Source: Allobosea sp. (lineage in GTDB: Bacteria > Pseudomonadota > Alphaproteobacteria > Rhizobiales > Kaistiaceae). From it: a stretch of DNA of 64,000 nt. The position numbers were made by a program, and so were the translations under genes. Shown here one piece after another: positions 1 through 8,650 of the stretch. The notes below the pieces were generated by a model. That model searched no databases and was not told where the DNA came from. It saw only the letters and a program-made list of their open reading frames with translations. The stretch is from positions 1-64,000 of the forward strand of contig JAFKFV010000025.1 in the NCBI GenBank assembly GCA_017307955.1. The letters run 5' to 3'. Position 1 is the first letter of the stretch, and each line of letters starts with the position of its first letter.

Positions 1-177
1 TACGTCGCCGGCCGTCCAGGTGGCGCCGGTCTCGCGCGCCATCGCCGCCAGCCGCTCCGCATCGCGTCCGACGAGGTGGAGGCTCTCTCCCGCCGCCGAG
101 AGCCGCCGCGCAAGGGGGGCGCCGATGCCGCCGGTCCCGCCATAGATGAGAATGTGATTGCGCTTCGCCGCCGCCAT
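1..177 (-). CDS. SDR-family NAD(P)-dependent oxidoreductase, N-terminal part
   Basis: The first 59 codons of a gene that runs off the left edge of the window. The protein opens with MAAAKRNHILIYGGTGGIGA, which holds the glycine-rich GGTGGIGAP dinucleotide-binding turn of a short-chain dehydrogenase. Further Rossmann features follow (RRLSAAGESLHLVGRDAERL), including a likely cofactor-selecting GRD after beta-2. The ATG is the first plausible start. Catalytic Ser-Tyr-Lys residues lie outside the window, so the substrate cannot be guessed. It is divergent from nothing: the next gene leftward-facing, an AraC regulator, ends 47 bases upstream of it on the same strand and may regulate it. Confidence 0.75.
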   Translation of the reverse strand, partial: MAAAKRNHILIYGGTGGIGAPLARRLSAAGESLHLVGRDAERLAAMARETGATWTAGDV

Positions 178-224
178 GTTCGCTCCCTTCGACGGGGCTT
201 ATACGGCGCGCGGGCGAATCCGGT

Positions 225-1259
225 TCAGGCCAGCGCCGCGGCGGGACGCCGCTCTCGCCGCCAGAGCGAGGGCGTCGTGCCCGCCGCTCGGCGGAAGGCC
301 TCCGAGAAGACGCCGGGCGAGGCAAAGCCGAGAATGGTGGCGATCTCGCCGAGCGGAAGATCGGTGAGTTCGAGCAATTCGCGGGCCACGGCGCGCCGTA
401 CCTCGTCGCGCAGCGCCTCGAAGGTCGTCCCTTCCTCGTCGAGGCGGCGGCGGAGCGTCCGCGCGCTGATGCCGATCTCGTCCGCGACATGCGCCATCAG
501 CGGCTCCTCGGCGACGAGCGCCCGCCGCAATTCATGGCGAACGCGCATCGAGAAGCTCGCGCCGGCCCAGCGTCCGTCCTGGCGGGCTGCGTCGAGCATC
601 CGCCGCCGCGCCGCGGCATCCGCGCCGGGAAGGCGGGTATCGAGCAGCGCGTCGTCGAGGATCAGGCAGGTTTCATGTCGATTGAACCGCACCGGCGCAC
701 CGAGCAGCCGGGCATAGATCGCGGCATCGGACGGCGCGCGATGCGCGACCTGGAACTCGAGCGCATTGGCGCGTGGGCCGGCCAGTTCGCGCACCATGCG
801 AATGCCGACCCCGAGGATGGCGTCATAGAGGACCCGCGTCCCGGCGGCCGTTCCCGCATAGCAGCCATAGCCGAAGGCGTTGTCCGGCTCCCGGCGATGC
901 AGATAGACGATCGCTCCGCTGGAATAGCCGGGCTGCCAGGTCACGAAATCCTCGAGCGCCTGGCGGAGCGTGCTGCCGCTGCGCATCAGGGCGCCGATCC
1001 GCCCGTGGTGATCGAGCCGGAAGCGGAGCCCGCACAGGACGCCGAGATGCTCGCAGCCCGACAGTGTCGCGGCGCGATCGAGCAGCGTCAGAAGCGTGCG
1101 GAAGGGAAGGCGCGTATCCGGGGTGAGCGCGGCCGGGTCGAGGCCGAACGCGCCGAAAAGCGCGGCGCCGTCGACGCCGAAGCCGGCCAGCATTTCGGTC
1201 AATTCGCAGGCGACGCCGATCCGCTGTGTCGCCTCGGGGTTCACGACGAATTCGCTCAA
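225..1259 (-). CDS. AraC-family transcriptional regulator (arabinose-binding-domain type)
   Basis: A 344-residue DNA-binding regulator of the AraC/XylS superfamily. Residues about 20-200 match the all-helical ligand-binding domain seen in OruR/ArgR-like AraC members (LFGAFGLDPAAL, LRQALEDFV). Residues about 235-335 form the double helix-turn-helix, with VADEIGISARTLRRRLDEEG as the first recognition region and IATILGFASPGVFSEAFRR as the second. The start appears to be TTG at 1259; an AAAGG sits just upstream. The gene lies 47 bases upstream of the truncated dehydrogenase on the same strand and is divergent from the DUF1254 gene, so either may be its target. The ligand is unknown. Confidence 0.88.
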   Translation of the reverse strand: MSEFVVNPEATQRIGVACELTEMLAGFGVDGAALFGAFGLDPAALTPDTRLPFRTLLTLLDRAATLSGCEHLGVLCGLRFRLDHHGRIGALMRSGSTLRQALEDFVTWQPGYSSGAIVYLHRREPDNAFGYGCYAGTAAGTRVLYDAILGVGIRMVRELAGPRANALEFQVAHRAPSDAAIYARLLGAPVRFNRHETCLILDDALLDTRLPGADAAARRRMLDAARQDGRWAGASFSMRVRHELRRALVAEEPLMAHVADEIGISARTLRRRLDEEGTTFEALRDEVRRAVARELLELTDLPLGEIATILGFASPGVFSEAFRRAAGTTPSLWRRERRPAAALA

Positions 1260-1339
1260 GTTTGACCTTTCAACCGAAACGGCAGTCGGGCTGGCGACGC
1301 TATAGTGCCGGCCCTTTCGTCACATTAGCGGAGAACGCC

Positions 1340-2767
1340 ATGAACCTCACGCGACGCGGCTTCGGCCTCGGTGGAGCCAGCCTGCTGGCGCTTGCGGCCG
1401 GAGCCGGCCCGGCCCTCGCCTTTGACGGGCCTATCGCCGATCTCGTCGAGGGAACGGACGAGTTCAAGACCGCGGTCGAGGCCTATATCTACGGCTACCC
1501 GCTGGTCACGATGGAATATACCCGCCGTATCATGACCAATGTCGCGGCCGCGGAAGGCACCCGCGGGCCGATGGGCGCCATCATCAAGGCGCGCCAGTAT
1601 CCGGACGCGAGCTTCCGCGACATCACGGCGCCCAATGCGGACACCCTCTACACGACGGCCTGGTTCGATGTCGGCGACGAGCCCTGGGTGCTCGATCAGC
1701 CGGACATGGGCGATCGCTATTTCCTGCTGCCGCTGCTCTCCGGCTGGACCGACGTCTTCCAGGTCCCGGGCAAGCGCACGACCGGCGGAGCGGCCAAGAC
1801 CTTCCTCGTCACCGGCCCCGGCTGGAGCGGCACGGTGCCGGACGGCATGACCGAGCTGAAGTCGCCGACCAGCCTGGTCTGGCTGCTCGGCCGCATCTAC
1901 TGCACCGGCACGCCGGAGGACTACGCCGCCGTGCACAAGCTGCAGGACGCCTTCAAGCTGCAGCCGCTCAGCACCTGGGGCAAGGACTGGACCGCTCCGG
2001 CCGGCAAGGTCGATCCGGCGATCGACATGAAGACGCCGACCCGCGACCAGGTTAACGCGCTCTCGGCGGCGGACTATTTCACGCTGCTCGCCGATCTCAT
2101 GAAGCGCAACCCACCGGCCCCGGCCGATGCGCCGGCGATGGAGAAGTTCGCCGCGATCGGCCTTTCCGCCGGCCAGTTCGACGCTGCGAAGCTCGACAAG
2201 CGCGGGGATCGCCGCGTCCCGTCGGTCGGCTATGACAAGATCATGTTGCATTTCGTCGATTCCGACGGCGACATGACGCGCCAGAACGGCTGGTCCTTCA
2301 CCACCAAGACCGGCATCTACGGCACCAACTACATCCAGCGTGCCTTGATCACCGCGATCGGCCTCGGTGCCAATCGTCCGCAGGACGCGATCTATCCGAC
2401 CTCGCTGAAGCCGAATGCGATCGAGAGCTACGACGGTGAACACCGGTACGTCATGCGCTTCCCGAAGGGGGAACTGCCCCCGGTCCGGGGCTTCTGGTCG
2501 CTGACGATGTATGACGAGGCGATGTTCTTCGTCGCCAACCCGATCAACCGCTACTCAATGAGCATCCGCACCAATCCGGTCTATGACGCGGACGGTTCGC
2601 TCACGATCTACATCCAGAACGACAGCCCCGGCGCCGCCAAGGAAGCCAACTGGCTGCCGGCGCCGAAGGGCAAGTTCCATCTGATGCTGCGGCTCTACTG
2701 GCCCGACGAGAACACGCCCTCGATCATCAACGGATCCTGGACGATCCCCAAGGTCGAAAAGGTCTAG
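1340..2767 (+). CDS. Tat-exported DUF1254/DUF1214 domain protein
   Basis: A 475-residue secreted protein. It starts with a twin-arginine leader (MNLTRRGFGLGGASLLALAA, cleavage near ALAFDG), so it is probably exported folded. The DUF1254 part follows (about residues 40-170: YIYGYPLVTMEYTR, DTLYTTAWFDVGDEPWVL), then the C-terminal DUF1214 part (about 330-460: GTNYIQRALIT, FWSLTMYDEAMFF, RYSM, YIQNDSPG). The length is usual for this family, which is common in proteobacteria; no reaction is firmly established. The ATG at 1340 is chosen because it begins the Tat leader; an in-frame upstream extension lacks any domain. It is divergent from the AraC gene and may be its target. Confidence 0.9.
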   Translation: MNLTRRGFGLGGASLLALAAGAGPALAFDGPIADLVEGTDEFKTAVEAYIYGYPLVTMEYTRRIMTNVAAAEGTRGPMGAIIKARQYPDASFRDITAPNADTLYTTAWFDVGDEPWVLDQPDMGDRYFLLPLLSGWTDVFQVPGKRTTGGAAKTFLVTGPGWSGTVPDGMTELKSPTSLVWLLGRIYCTGTPEDYAAVHKLQDAFKLQPLSTWGKDWTAPAGKVDPAIDMKTPTRDQVNALSAADYFTLLADLMKRNPPAPADAPAMEKFAAIGLSAGQFDAAKLDKRGDRRVPSVGYDKIMLHFVDSDGDMTRQNGWSFTTKTGIYGTNYIQRALITAIGLGANRPQDAIYPTSLKPNAIESYDGEHRYVMRFPKGELPPVRGFWSLTMYDEAMFFVANPINRYSMSIRTNPVYDADGSLTIYIQNDSPGAAKEANWLPAPKGKFHLMLRLYWPDENTPSIINGSWTIPKVEKV

Positions 2768-2789
2768 CGCGCCGTCGGGGGCGGCGCGC
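2767..2789. other. GC-rich hairpin between convergent genes
   Basis: Arms GCGCGCCG (2767-2774) and CGGCGCGC (2782-2789) pair perfectly around a 7-base loop, directly after the stop codon of the DUF1254 gene and before the end of the facing oxidoreductase gene. There is no T-run, so it is at best a weak or Rho-assisted terminator. Confidence 0.4.
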
Positions 2790-2808
2790 CGGTCCGGCGG
2801 CCGGAGGC

Positions 2809-3441
2809 TCAGGCCCCGTCCGCCGGATCGTCCTGGCGCATGACCGCGAGGTTGAAGCCGGGATGCCCGAAGCGCCGTTCCAGCGCCATCCAGAGCGGTA
2901 TCAGCTGTTCCATCGCCCGCGCCTCGGTGAGCGGCCCGAGATCGATGATGTCCTGCCAGCCGAAGCTCTCGAGAAGTGCCACCACCTCGGCCTTGGCCGA
3001 GACATCGTTGCTGGCGACGAAGACGCTGTGCGGCCGGCCGAGCGCGGCGGGATCGACCATCAGATGCGCGCTGACGCTGTTCAGAGCCTTGACGAGCCGC
3101 AGCTTCGGGAACGCCGCCTGGATCGCCTCGCCGATCGGCACGAGGATCGGCTGATCGACGGCGCTGTTGTAGTTCGCGATATCGACCATGATCTTGCCAT
3201 CGACCGCGCAGGCGGAAAGGATGCCGATGGCTTCCTCCCCGGGAAGCGCATTCACCAGCCACTCGCCATGCGCGGCGGCATCGGCATAGGACGCGACGCG
3301 CGCCCCGGCCTTCGCTGCGACGGCCTGCGCCCGCTCGCTGGCCGGATCGCGGCTGCCAAGCACGACGTCATGGCCGAGCGCCGATAGCTTGCCGGCGAGC
3401 GCGCTGCCCACCTGCCCGGTTCCGAGGACGGCGAAGCGCAT
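2809..3441 (-). CDS. NADPH-dependent F420 reductase-like Rossmann oxidoreductase
   Basis: A 210-residue protein of the F420_oxidored/NADP-oxidoreductase coenzyme F420-dependent family. The dinucleotide fold is clear: MRFAVLGTGQVGSALAGKL with GxGxxG at residues 7-12, then GSRDP after beta-2. Family landmarks follow (VNALPGEEAI, VDIANYNSAV, KALNSVSAHLMVDP, VFVASNDVSAKAEV). In bacteria without F420 these proteins usually use NADPH, and the substrate is unknown. GGAG lies six bases before the ATG. It is the last gene of a six-gene minus-strand run that starts at 8413, 32 bases after the beta-propeller gene. Confidence 0.82.
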   Translation of the reverse strand: MRFAVLGTGQVGSALAGKLSALGHDVVLGSRDPASERAQAVAAKAGARVASYADAAAHGEWLVNALPGEEAIGILSACAVDGKIMVDIANYNSAVDQPILVPIGEAIQAAFPKLRLVKALNSVSAHLMVDPAALGRPHSVFVASNDVSAKAEVVALLESFGWQDIIDLGPLTEARAMEQLIPLWMALERRFGHPGFNLAVMRQDDPADGA

Positions 3442-3473
3442 GCTGGTCTCCTTCGATCAGAAAAATGCCGGGC

Positions 3474-4382
3474 TCAGCCGGTCGGATAGGCGACATAGGC
3501 GAAGCGGCGGCTGTCCGGCGCCCAGCTGTTGACATTGATCGTGCCCTGGCCGCCGAAGAAGGTGACCAGATCGCGCTGGCCGCTGCCATCCGGGTTCATC
3601 AGGCGCAGGGTGACATCCTTGTTGGCCGGATGCCCCGTCGTGCCGGGCGGATAGCTGATATAGACGACCGCCTTGCCGTCGGGCGAGACATGCGGGAACC
3701 AGTTGACGCGCTCGTCGAAGGTCAGCTGCTCGATGCCGGCTCCGTCGGGGCGCATGCGGAAGCACTGCGCATGGCCCGGGATGGTGGCTGCCCGCTCGGC
3801 ATTGAAATAGATCCAGGCGCCGTCCGGCGAATATTCCGGGCCGTCATTCGGATAGTCGACATCGCTGAGCCGCGTGTCCGGCCCGCCGGCGGCGGGGATC
3901 GTGAACATGTTGATCCGCTTGGCGCCGGCCGGCCCCTCGACCGCGACATAGGCGAGCGTCAGCCCGTCCGGCGAGATACCGTGCAGATAGTAGTGATGCG
4001 GGCTCGCATGGTCGTTGGAGACGCGGCGCGGCTCGCCGCCGGTGAGCGGCACGGCATAGAGATGGCCGTCATTGTTGCTGAGATAGATCGTCCCGCCGTC
4101 GGGCGAGAGCACATGGTCGTTGTTCAGATCGCGGATCGTCCCGGTCTCGATCTTCTCGGGCAGGGAACCGCCTTCGGCGTCGATCCGCCAGATCTCGCCG
4201 CCCGCGTTGAAGATCAGCCACTTGCCGTCCGGCGTCCAGTTGGGCGCCTCGATGACATCGTCGGCTTCGAGGATCACCGTCGGCGCGCCACTGGCGAGGT
4301 CGAAGGTGACGAGTTCGGCGCGCTGGCCGGGCAGCAGGCTGCGGCCCTTGCGGGTAAAGAGTGATCGAGCTTCGATCGCCAC
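3474..4382 (-). CDS. TolB/PD40-type beta-propeller protein
   Basis: A 302-residue protein made of repeated WD40-like PD40 strands. At least five copies of the sPDGxxI/L...R signature are visible (WTPDGKWLIFNAGGEIW, LSPDGGTIYLSNNDG, ISPDGLTLAYVAV, YSPDGAWIYFNAE, VSPDGKAVVYISY, WAPDSRRFAYVAY). No signal peptide is seen, so it is probably cytoplasmic. Similar proteins accompany sugar-degradation operons and some resemble oligogalacturonate lyase propellers, but the His metal cluster of that enzyme cannot be confirmed here. It follows the xylose-isomerase-like gene by 41 bases. Confidence 0.8.
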   Translation of the reverse strand: MAIEARSLFTRKGRSLLPGQRAELVTFDLASGAPTVILEADDVIEAPNWTPDGKWLIFNAGGEIWRIDAEGGSLPEKIETGTIRDLNNDHVLSPDGGTIYLSNNDGHLYAVPLTGGEPRRVSNDHASPHHYYLHGISPDGLTLAYVAVEGPAGAKRINMFTIPAAGGPDTRLSDVDYPNDGPEYSPDGAWIYFNAERAATIPGHAQCFRMRPDGAGIEQLTFDERVNWFPHVSPDGKAVVYISYPPGTTGHPANKDVTLRLMNPDGSGQRDLVTFFGGQGTINVNSWAPDSRRFAYVAYPTG

Positions 4383-4423
4383 GATGCGGCTCCTTGCTGG
4401 GGTGAAGAGAAGGCGCGCCGGCC

Positions 4424-5188
4424 TCAGCCGCGCGCGCCGAGCCGGATGAGATGGTCGTAGGAGCGCTGCGCGAGTACCCTCCAGTCGGCCGGCTCGTCAT
4501 GCTCGACCACGAGATGATCGGCCGGCGTCTCGGCGAAGAGCGGCCACAGCGCCGCCCAGTCGACGATGCCTTCGCCCATCGGCGTCCAGCCGCCCTCGGT
4601 CGTCGTGCCGGGCGGCGCGGTATCCTTGACCTGGATGGCGTAGAGCCGGTCCTTCCAGCGCTTGAGCTCCGTCAGGGGATCGCCGCCGCCGCGGATGACC
4701 CAGGCGAAGTCGATCTCATAGCCGAGCCCGTCGCCGCCGGCCGAAAGGAGATGGTCGATCGGCAGCGAGCCGTCGGGGAGCGGGCGGTATTCGAAATCGT
4801 GATTGTGCCAGGCGAGGCGGAGGCCCTCGGCCTCGACGATGGCGCGGACGCGGCCGAGCTCGCGGCCGATCGCCTGCCATCCCTCGGCGGTCGTCGGCCG
4901 GTCCTGCGGCTCCAGATAAGGCGGGATCAGCAGCGTGGCGCCGATCGTCCACGCGATGTCGATGAAGCGCTGAGGATCGGCGACGAGGCCCTTGAAGGGC
5001 AGGTGGAAGCCATAGCACGCGAGACCGGCCGCATCGATCTTGCGGCGGAACTCCGTGGCGCTGGCCTCATAGGCCGGAAGCCATGGCTCGACGGCATCGT
5101 AGCCGATGGCGGCGAGGCCTTCGAGCTGGCGCTCGAGCGGGGGAAAGTTGCGCGAGGAATAGAGCTGGAACGCAATCTTGTAGGGCAC
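4424..5188 (-). CDS. Sugar phosphate isomerase/epimerase (xylose isomerase-like TIM barrel)
   Basis: A 254-residue AP_endonuc_2-family TIM barrel, expected to isomerise or epimerise a keto sugar with a divalent metal. Recognisable elements are the start PYKIAFQLYSSRN, GYDAVEPW, CYGFHLPF, LRLAWHNHDFEY with its metal-site histidines, GYEIDFAWV, YAIQVKDTA and the acidic end HLVVEHDEP. The start is taken as GTG at 5188, where the first barrel strand begins; a longer upstream extension has no homology and overlaps the DUF1080 gene. It sits 17 bases after that gene in the same operon. The substrate is unknown. Confidence 0.82.
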   Translation of the reverse strand: MPYKIAFQLYSSRNFPPLERQLEGLAAIGYDAVEPWLPAYEASATEFRRKIDAAGLACYGFHLPFKGLVADPQRFIDIAWTIGATLLIPPYLEPQDRPTTAEGWQAIGRELGRVRAIVEAEGLRLAWHNHDFEYRPLPDGSLPIDHLLSAGGDGLGYEIDFAWVIRGGGDPLTELKRWKDRLYAIQVKDTAPPGTTTEGGWTPMGEGIVDWAALWPLFAETPADHLVVEHDEPADWRVLAQRSYDHLIRLGARG

Positions 5189-5205
5189 GGGAGACCTTTC
5201 GCGGC

Positions 5206-6027
5206 TCAGAGCGGCGTGACGCGGATATTGCGCCAGCGGCAGGCCGCCTCGGGCGCCCAGCGCTCGGCGCCCATGCGGGGATCGTTGTCGTGGACCTCGA
5301 ACGCGATATGCCCGGCATTGCCGAGCCTCCGCAGCACCGCGGCGCCGTCGAAATCCGGATAGGCCATGGTGGCGGTGTCGAGCTCGGCGACGAGAAGCCC
5401 GTTGATCCAGACCGTAATCGTCGGCAGCGCCCCGGTCATGCGGATGCGGAAGGCATTCCAGTCGTCCCACTTCCACGCCTTCAGGAAGTCTTCGCCCGTC
5501 GCCTTGCGGGCGAGCAGCGCCGGCTTCCAGTCGTGGATCGGCTCGATCGTCGTCGCCGGGTCCTCGATCCGGAGGCGCAGTGGCTTGCCGGCCACGTCGC
5601 GTTCGACATCGACATTGAAATTGATGGCGTGGAAGCGGCCGATGCCGTTGCCGTAGAAGCCGCCGATATTGCCGGATTTCCGATGGTCGACGAGAACCTG
5701 ATAGCCGGTCGTGCCGTCCGCGGTGGCGCGCAGCATGATGCCGGTATCGGCCGGCCAGTCCGGCCGCGCCTCGAGCTCGAGTTCGAAATCGCCGAACGCG
5801 GCCTCGCTGACGAGATAGGCGCCGAGGCCGCTGCCAGGCGGGTCCTGCCGTCCGCAGATCGCGCCGTCCTCGATCGTCCAGCGCCCGAGATGGCCGAGCG
5901 CCTTCCGATAGGCGTCGGTGTCGGTGGCTAGCGGTGGATCGTCGGCGCGCACCGGCGTCGGCAGGCGCGGCGCGGCCCGCCAGCCCTTCAGCGTCGATCC
6001 GTCGAAAAGCGTGATGGCCTCGGCCAT
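5206..6027 (-). CDS. DUF1080 (3-keto-disaccharide hydrolase-like) protein
   Basis: A 273-residue concanavalin-like jelly-roll protein of the DUF1080 family (PF06439). Characteristic stretches are ITLFDGSTLKGWR at residues 5-17, WTIEDGAICG, YLVSEAAFGDFELELEARP, TGIMLRAT, WNAFRIRMTGALPTITVWING and a C-terminal GHIAFEVHDNDPRM...CRWRNIRV. Some DUF1080 members hydrolyse 3-keto glycosides made by Gfo/Idh-type oxidases. There is no signal peptide, so it acts inside the cell on an imported sugar if that role holds. It lies between the isomerase and the aldo/keto reductase in one operon. Confidence 0.85.
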   Translation of the reverse strand: MAEAITLFDGSTLKGWRAAPRLPTPVRADDPPLATDTDAYRKALGHLGRWTIEDGAICGRQDPPGSGLGAYLVSEAAFGDFELELEARPDWPADTGIMLRATADGTTGYQVLVDHRKSGNIGGFYGNGIGRFHAINFNVDVERDVAGKPLRLRIEDPATTIEPIHDWKPALLARKATGEDFLKAWKWDDWNAFRIRMTGALPTITVWINGLLVAELDTATMAYPDFDGAAVLRRLGNAGHIAFEVHDNDPRMGAERWAPEAACRWRNIRVTPL

Positions 6028-6080
6028 GGCGGTCCTCCCGTCCTCAATTTGCGGCGACCGGGGGCTCCTCCCGAGGCCGG

Positions 6081-7097
6081 TCAGGGGTGATAGTCGAAGA
6101 GATTCCCCTCGTCCGGCACATGCGCGGTGATGCCGTCGCTGATCGCGGTCATGCGCTCGAAAGTCCCTTGACCGAGCGCGCCGCCGAGCGCCGCGAGATT
6201 GGCCTCGCATTGCGCGCGGCTGCGGGCGCCGACGACGACCGCGTCGATGCCAGGCCGGGCGAGGCTCCAGCGGATCGCAAGATGCGCCAGCGGTCGCCCG
6301 GCCTCGCGAGCGACGCCCTTCAACTCCTCGACGCCTGCATGGACATGCGGCCAGATATCGGCGCGGAACGGCAGCACGCGATGGCGCTGGTCGTCATCCG
6401 ATAGATCGGGCGTTGGCCCGAACTTGCCGGTGAGGATGCCATGCGCGAGCGTCGAATAGGCGACGACCGCGATGCCGTTCTCGGTGCAGAAGGGGATGAC
6501 CTCCCGCTCGGCATGGCGCCAGAGGAGATTATAGCCGAGCTGGTGCGCGTCGATCCGGCCGACCTCCTGCACCTGCCGCATCTCGGCGACCGAGAAGTTG
6601 CTGACGCCGACCGCGCCGATCTTGCCCGCGCGCCGCGCCGCCTCCAGCGCCTCCATGCGCGGCCGCATGTCGGCGCCGCCGCGCGGCCAGTGGATGTAGT
6701 AGAGGTCGATATGGTCGGTCTTCAGCCGCCTGAGGCTGTCCTCGACCGCCGCCGCCATGGCCTCCCCGCCGGGATCGGCGGGATTGGCCTTGGAGGCGAG
6801 GAAGATCTCGCCGCGCCGGCTCGCGATGAAGTCCCCATAGATCTCTTCGGAGCGCCCGCCGGCATAGCCGGCCGCCGTGTCGAAATGGCGGATGCCCGCG
6901 TCATAGGCCGCGGTGATGGCGCCGGCGAAATCTTCCTCCTGCGTGCCGCTCGCCGAGGCCGGCGTATAGAGCGAGCCGCCGAACGCGACCGGCAGGAGCG
7001 GCGGCGAGCCGCCGATCCGATGCCTGCGGATGGAGGTGTCGATACTGAGGGATGAAGCTTCGCTCATGCCGGACGTCCCGATGCCGGTCGTGCTCAT
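6081..7097 (-). CDS. Aldo/keto reductase
   Basis: A 338-residue NADPH-dependent aldo/keto reductase of the L-fucose/galactose-dehydrogenase-like branch. The catalytic tetrad is in place: Asp and Tyr in IRHFDTAAGYAGGRSE, Lys in IFLASKANP and His in LYYIHWPRG. NADP-binding elements appear late (VGARSRAQCEANLAAL). The first ten residues may not be coding, because MSEASS at 7067 is an alternative start. Members of this branch oxidise L-fucose or D-arabinose in non-phosphorylative sugar pathways. That would suit the GH95 fucosidase nearby, but the assignment to fucose is inference. Confidence 0.85.
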   Translation of the reverse strand: MSTTGIGTSGMSEASSLSIDTSIRRHRIGGSPPLLPVAFGGSLYTPASASGTQEEDFAGAITAAYDAGIRHFDTAAGYAGGRSEEIYGDFIASRRGEIFLASKANPADPGGEAMAAAVEDSLRRLKTDHIDLYYIHWPRGGADMRPRMEALEAARRAGKIGAVGVSNFSVAEMRQVQEVGRIDAHQLGYNLLWRHAEREVIPFCTENGIAVVAYSTLAHGILTGKFGPTPDLSDDDQRHRVLPFRADIWPHVHAGVEELKGVAREAGRPLAHLAIRWSLARPGIDAVVVGARSRAQCEANLAALGGALGQGTFERMTAISDGITAHVPDEGNLFDYHP

Positions 7098-7144
7098 GGC
7101 CGAGCCGCCCGGCTCCGCGCCGGACGGCCGCCGTCAACGTCGGC

Positions 7145-8413
7145 TCAGAGCTGGCCGGCTTCGGCGGCGAGGCCGCGCGTGATGCTGCCGCTGGCCGGCA
7201 GCAGCGGGATGAGGCAGGCCTGCAGCGAGTGATAGAGGTCCGGCCGGCCGGTGAAGACCCGCGACACCGGCTTCAGCTCGTCGTCGATCTCGGGATACCA
7301 GCCGCCATGCTGCGGGTCGATGAGGTGGCGCGCCGTGAAGTCCCAGATGCGGCGATACCACTCCTCGAACCGGGCGTCGCCGCCGGTCTGGCGCAGGACG
7401 GCGGCGGCGCCGATGCCCTCGGCGCAGGGCCACCAGTAGCGGTCGGAGCGGGCCGGCCGGTCGTTCCAGTCGAGCGTGTAGTAGAAGCCGCCGCGCGAAG
7501 GGTCCCAGCCGATCTCGCAGGTGCGCAGGAAGAGCCCGCGCGCCGCCTCGATCAGCCATTCCTCACGGCGGCCGCCGAGCTCCCAGAGCTGGACGAGCAG
7601 CCGGCTCCATTCGAGCGCATGGCCGGGCGTCGTTCCCGCCGGGCGGAACATCGGATCGCCCTCATAGTCGCGGTCGACGCTCCAGTCGGCGCGGAAATGC
7701 TCGGCGACGCGCCAGCCCTCGGCGCGTGCGTGCCTGCCGATGATCAGGCTGGCGATGCGGCCGGCCATGTCGAGATAACGCTGCTGGCCCGTCGCCTCGA
7801 AGGCGGCCATCAGCGCCTCGGTCAGATGCATGTTGGAATTCTGGCCGCGATAGGGGCCGAGCGGCTTCCAGTCGGCGGTGTATTCCTCGGTCGTCGCGCC
7901 GGCGGCGTCGTCCCAGAAGCGGCCGAGCAGCACCTCGGTCGCGTCGGCGATCAGGCTGTCGGCGCCGGGATGGCCGACCACCTTGGCCGACGAGCCGGCC
8001 AAAAGCACGAAGGCATGGCCATAGGCCTGCTTGGTGGCGTTGGTCGGGCCCTCGTCGTTGACGCCCCAGAACCAGCCGCCCTCCTTCTTGTCCTCGTGAT
8101 GGCTGCGCAGGAAGGCCATGCCATGGTCGACCATGCGGTCGGCGCCCGGCAGGCCGATGAGATGGGCGATGGCGAAGCAGTGCACCATGCGCGTCGTCTC
8201 GTGCAGATAGCGAACCGTGCCACCGGGGCCGGGCGCGGGCAGCGGCTGGCCGGCATCGTCGAGCGCGAAGAAGCCGCCGGCCGGGTTGAGCGCGGATTTC
8301 TGGAAGAAGGCGATCAGATCGCCGGCCTGGCCCTTCAGCCAGTCGCGATGACCCGGGCGCGTCACCAGATCACTGCCGCCGGTGCCGATCCAGGTTGCTG
8401 TCTCAACCGCCAT
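7145..8413 (-). CDS. AGE-family epimerase/isomerase (N-acylglucosamine 2-epimerase fold)
   Basis: A 422-residue (alpha/alpha)6-barrel sugar epimerase or isomerase of the AGE family. Diagnostic parts are RYLHETTRMVHCFAIAHLIG with its active-site His, HEDKKEGGWFWGVND, KQAYGHAFVLLAGSSAK, NSNMHLTEALMAAFEATG, HALEWSRLLVQLW, YYTLDWNDRPARSDRYWWPCAEGIGA, and HGGWYPEIDD. The length and motifs also suit YihS-type ketose isomerases. It is the first gene of the six-gene minus operon, and a LacI-type operator lies about 130 bases upstream in the region shared with the alcohol dehydrogenase gene. Confidence 0.88.
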   Translation of the reverse strand: MAVETATWIGTGGSDLVTRPGHRDWLKGQAGDLIAFFQKSALNPAGGFFALDDAGQPLPAPGPGGTVRYLHETTRMVHCFAIAHLIGLPGADRMVDHGMAFLRSHHEDKKEGGWFWGVNDEGPTNATKQAYGHAFVLLAGSSAKVVGHPGADSLIADATEVLLGRFWDDAAGATTEEYTADWKPLGPYRGQNSNMHLTEALMAAFEATGQQRYLDMAGRIASLIIGRHARAEGWRVAEHFRADWSVDRDYEGDPMFRPAGTTPGHALEWSRLLVQLWELGGRREEWLIEAARGLFLRTCEIGWDPSRGGFYYTLDWNDRPARSDRYWWPCAEGIGAAAVLRQTGGDARFEEWYRRIWDFTARHLIDPQHGGWYPEIDDELKPVSRVFTGRPDLYHSLQACLIPLLPASGSITRGLAAEAGQL

Positions 8414-8541
8414 CGTCGTTCTCTCCCTGTCGCGGCCGGGCCGCGTCGATTGTTCTTCCCGCCGACAGACATAAGGGATCGCGCGGGCATCGCCTAGGGC
8501 CGGAACGCGTCCGGCCGGCGTTCTCGAAGCCTGCGATCCCT

Positions 8542-8564
8542 AGTTGACAACGATATCAAATTTG
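8542..8564. promoter_or_regulatory. Operator 1 of the putative fucose LacI regulon
   Basis: AGTTGACAACGATATCAAAT sits in the divergent region between the AGE epimerase operon and the alcohol dehydrogenase gene. It shares AGTTGA and CGATATCAA with the perfect palindrome at 9783. A TTGACA (8544-8549) that could be a -35 box overlaps the operator, which would suit repression. The central CG is typical of LacI-family sites. Confidence 0.65.
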
Positions 8565-8650
8565 CATGCTTTGTCGCTGTCATCGCAGTGGGAATGCCGG
8601 CCCCTCCTCGGGAGTCGAAGGCTGGATTCGGGCAAGAAGGAGCGACGTCG

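Noticed and set aside
225..1265. Long open frames on the strand opposite the AraC gene, and similar ones opposite most GC-rich genes
   Set aside because: They are antisense by-products of high third-position GC; they contain Arg/Ala/Gly-rich sequence without domains or ribosome sites.
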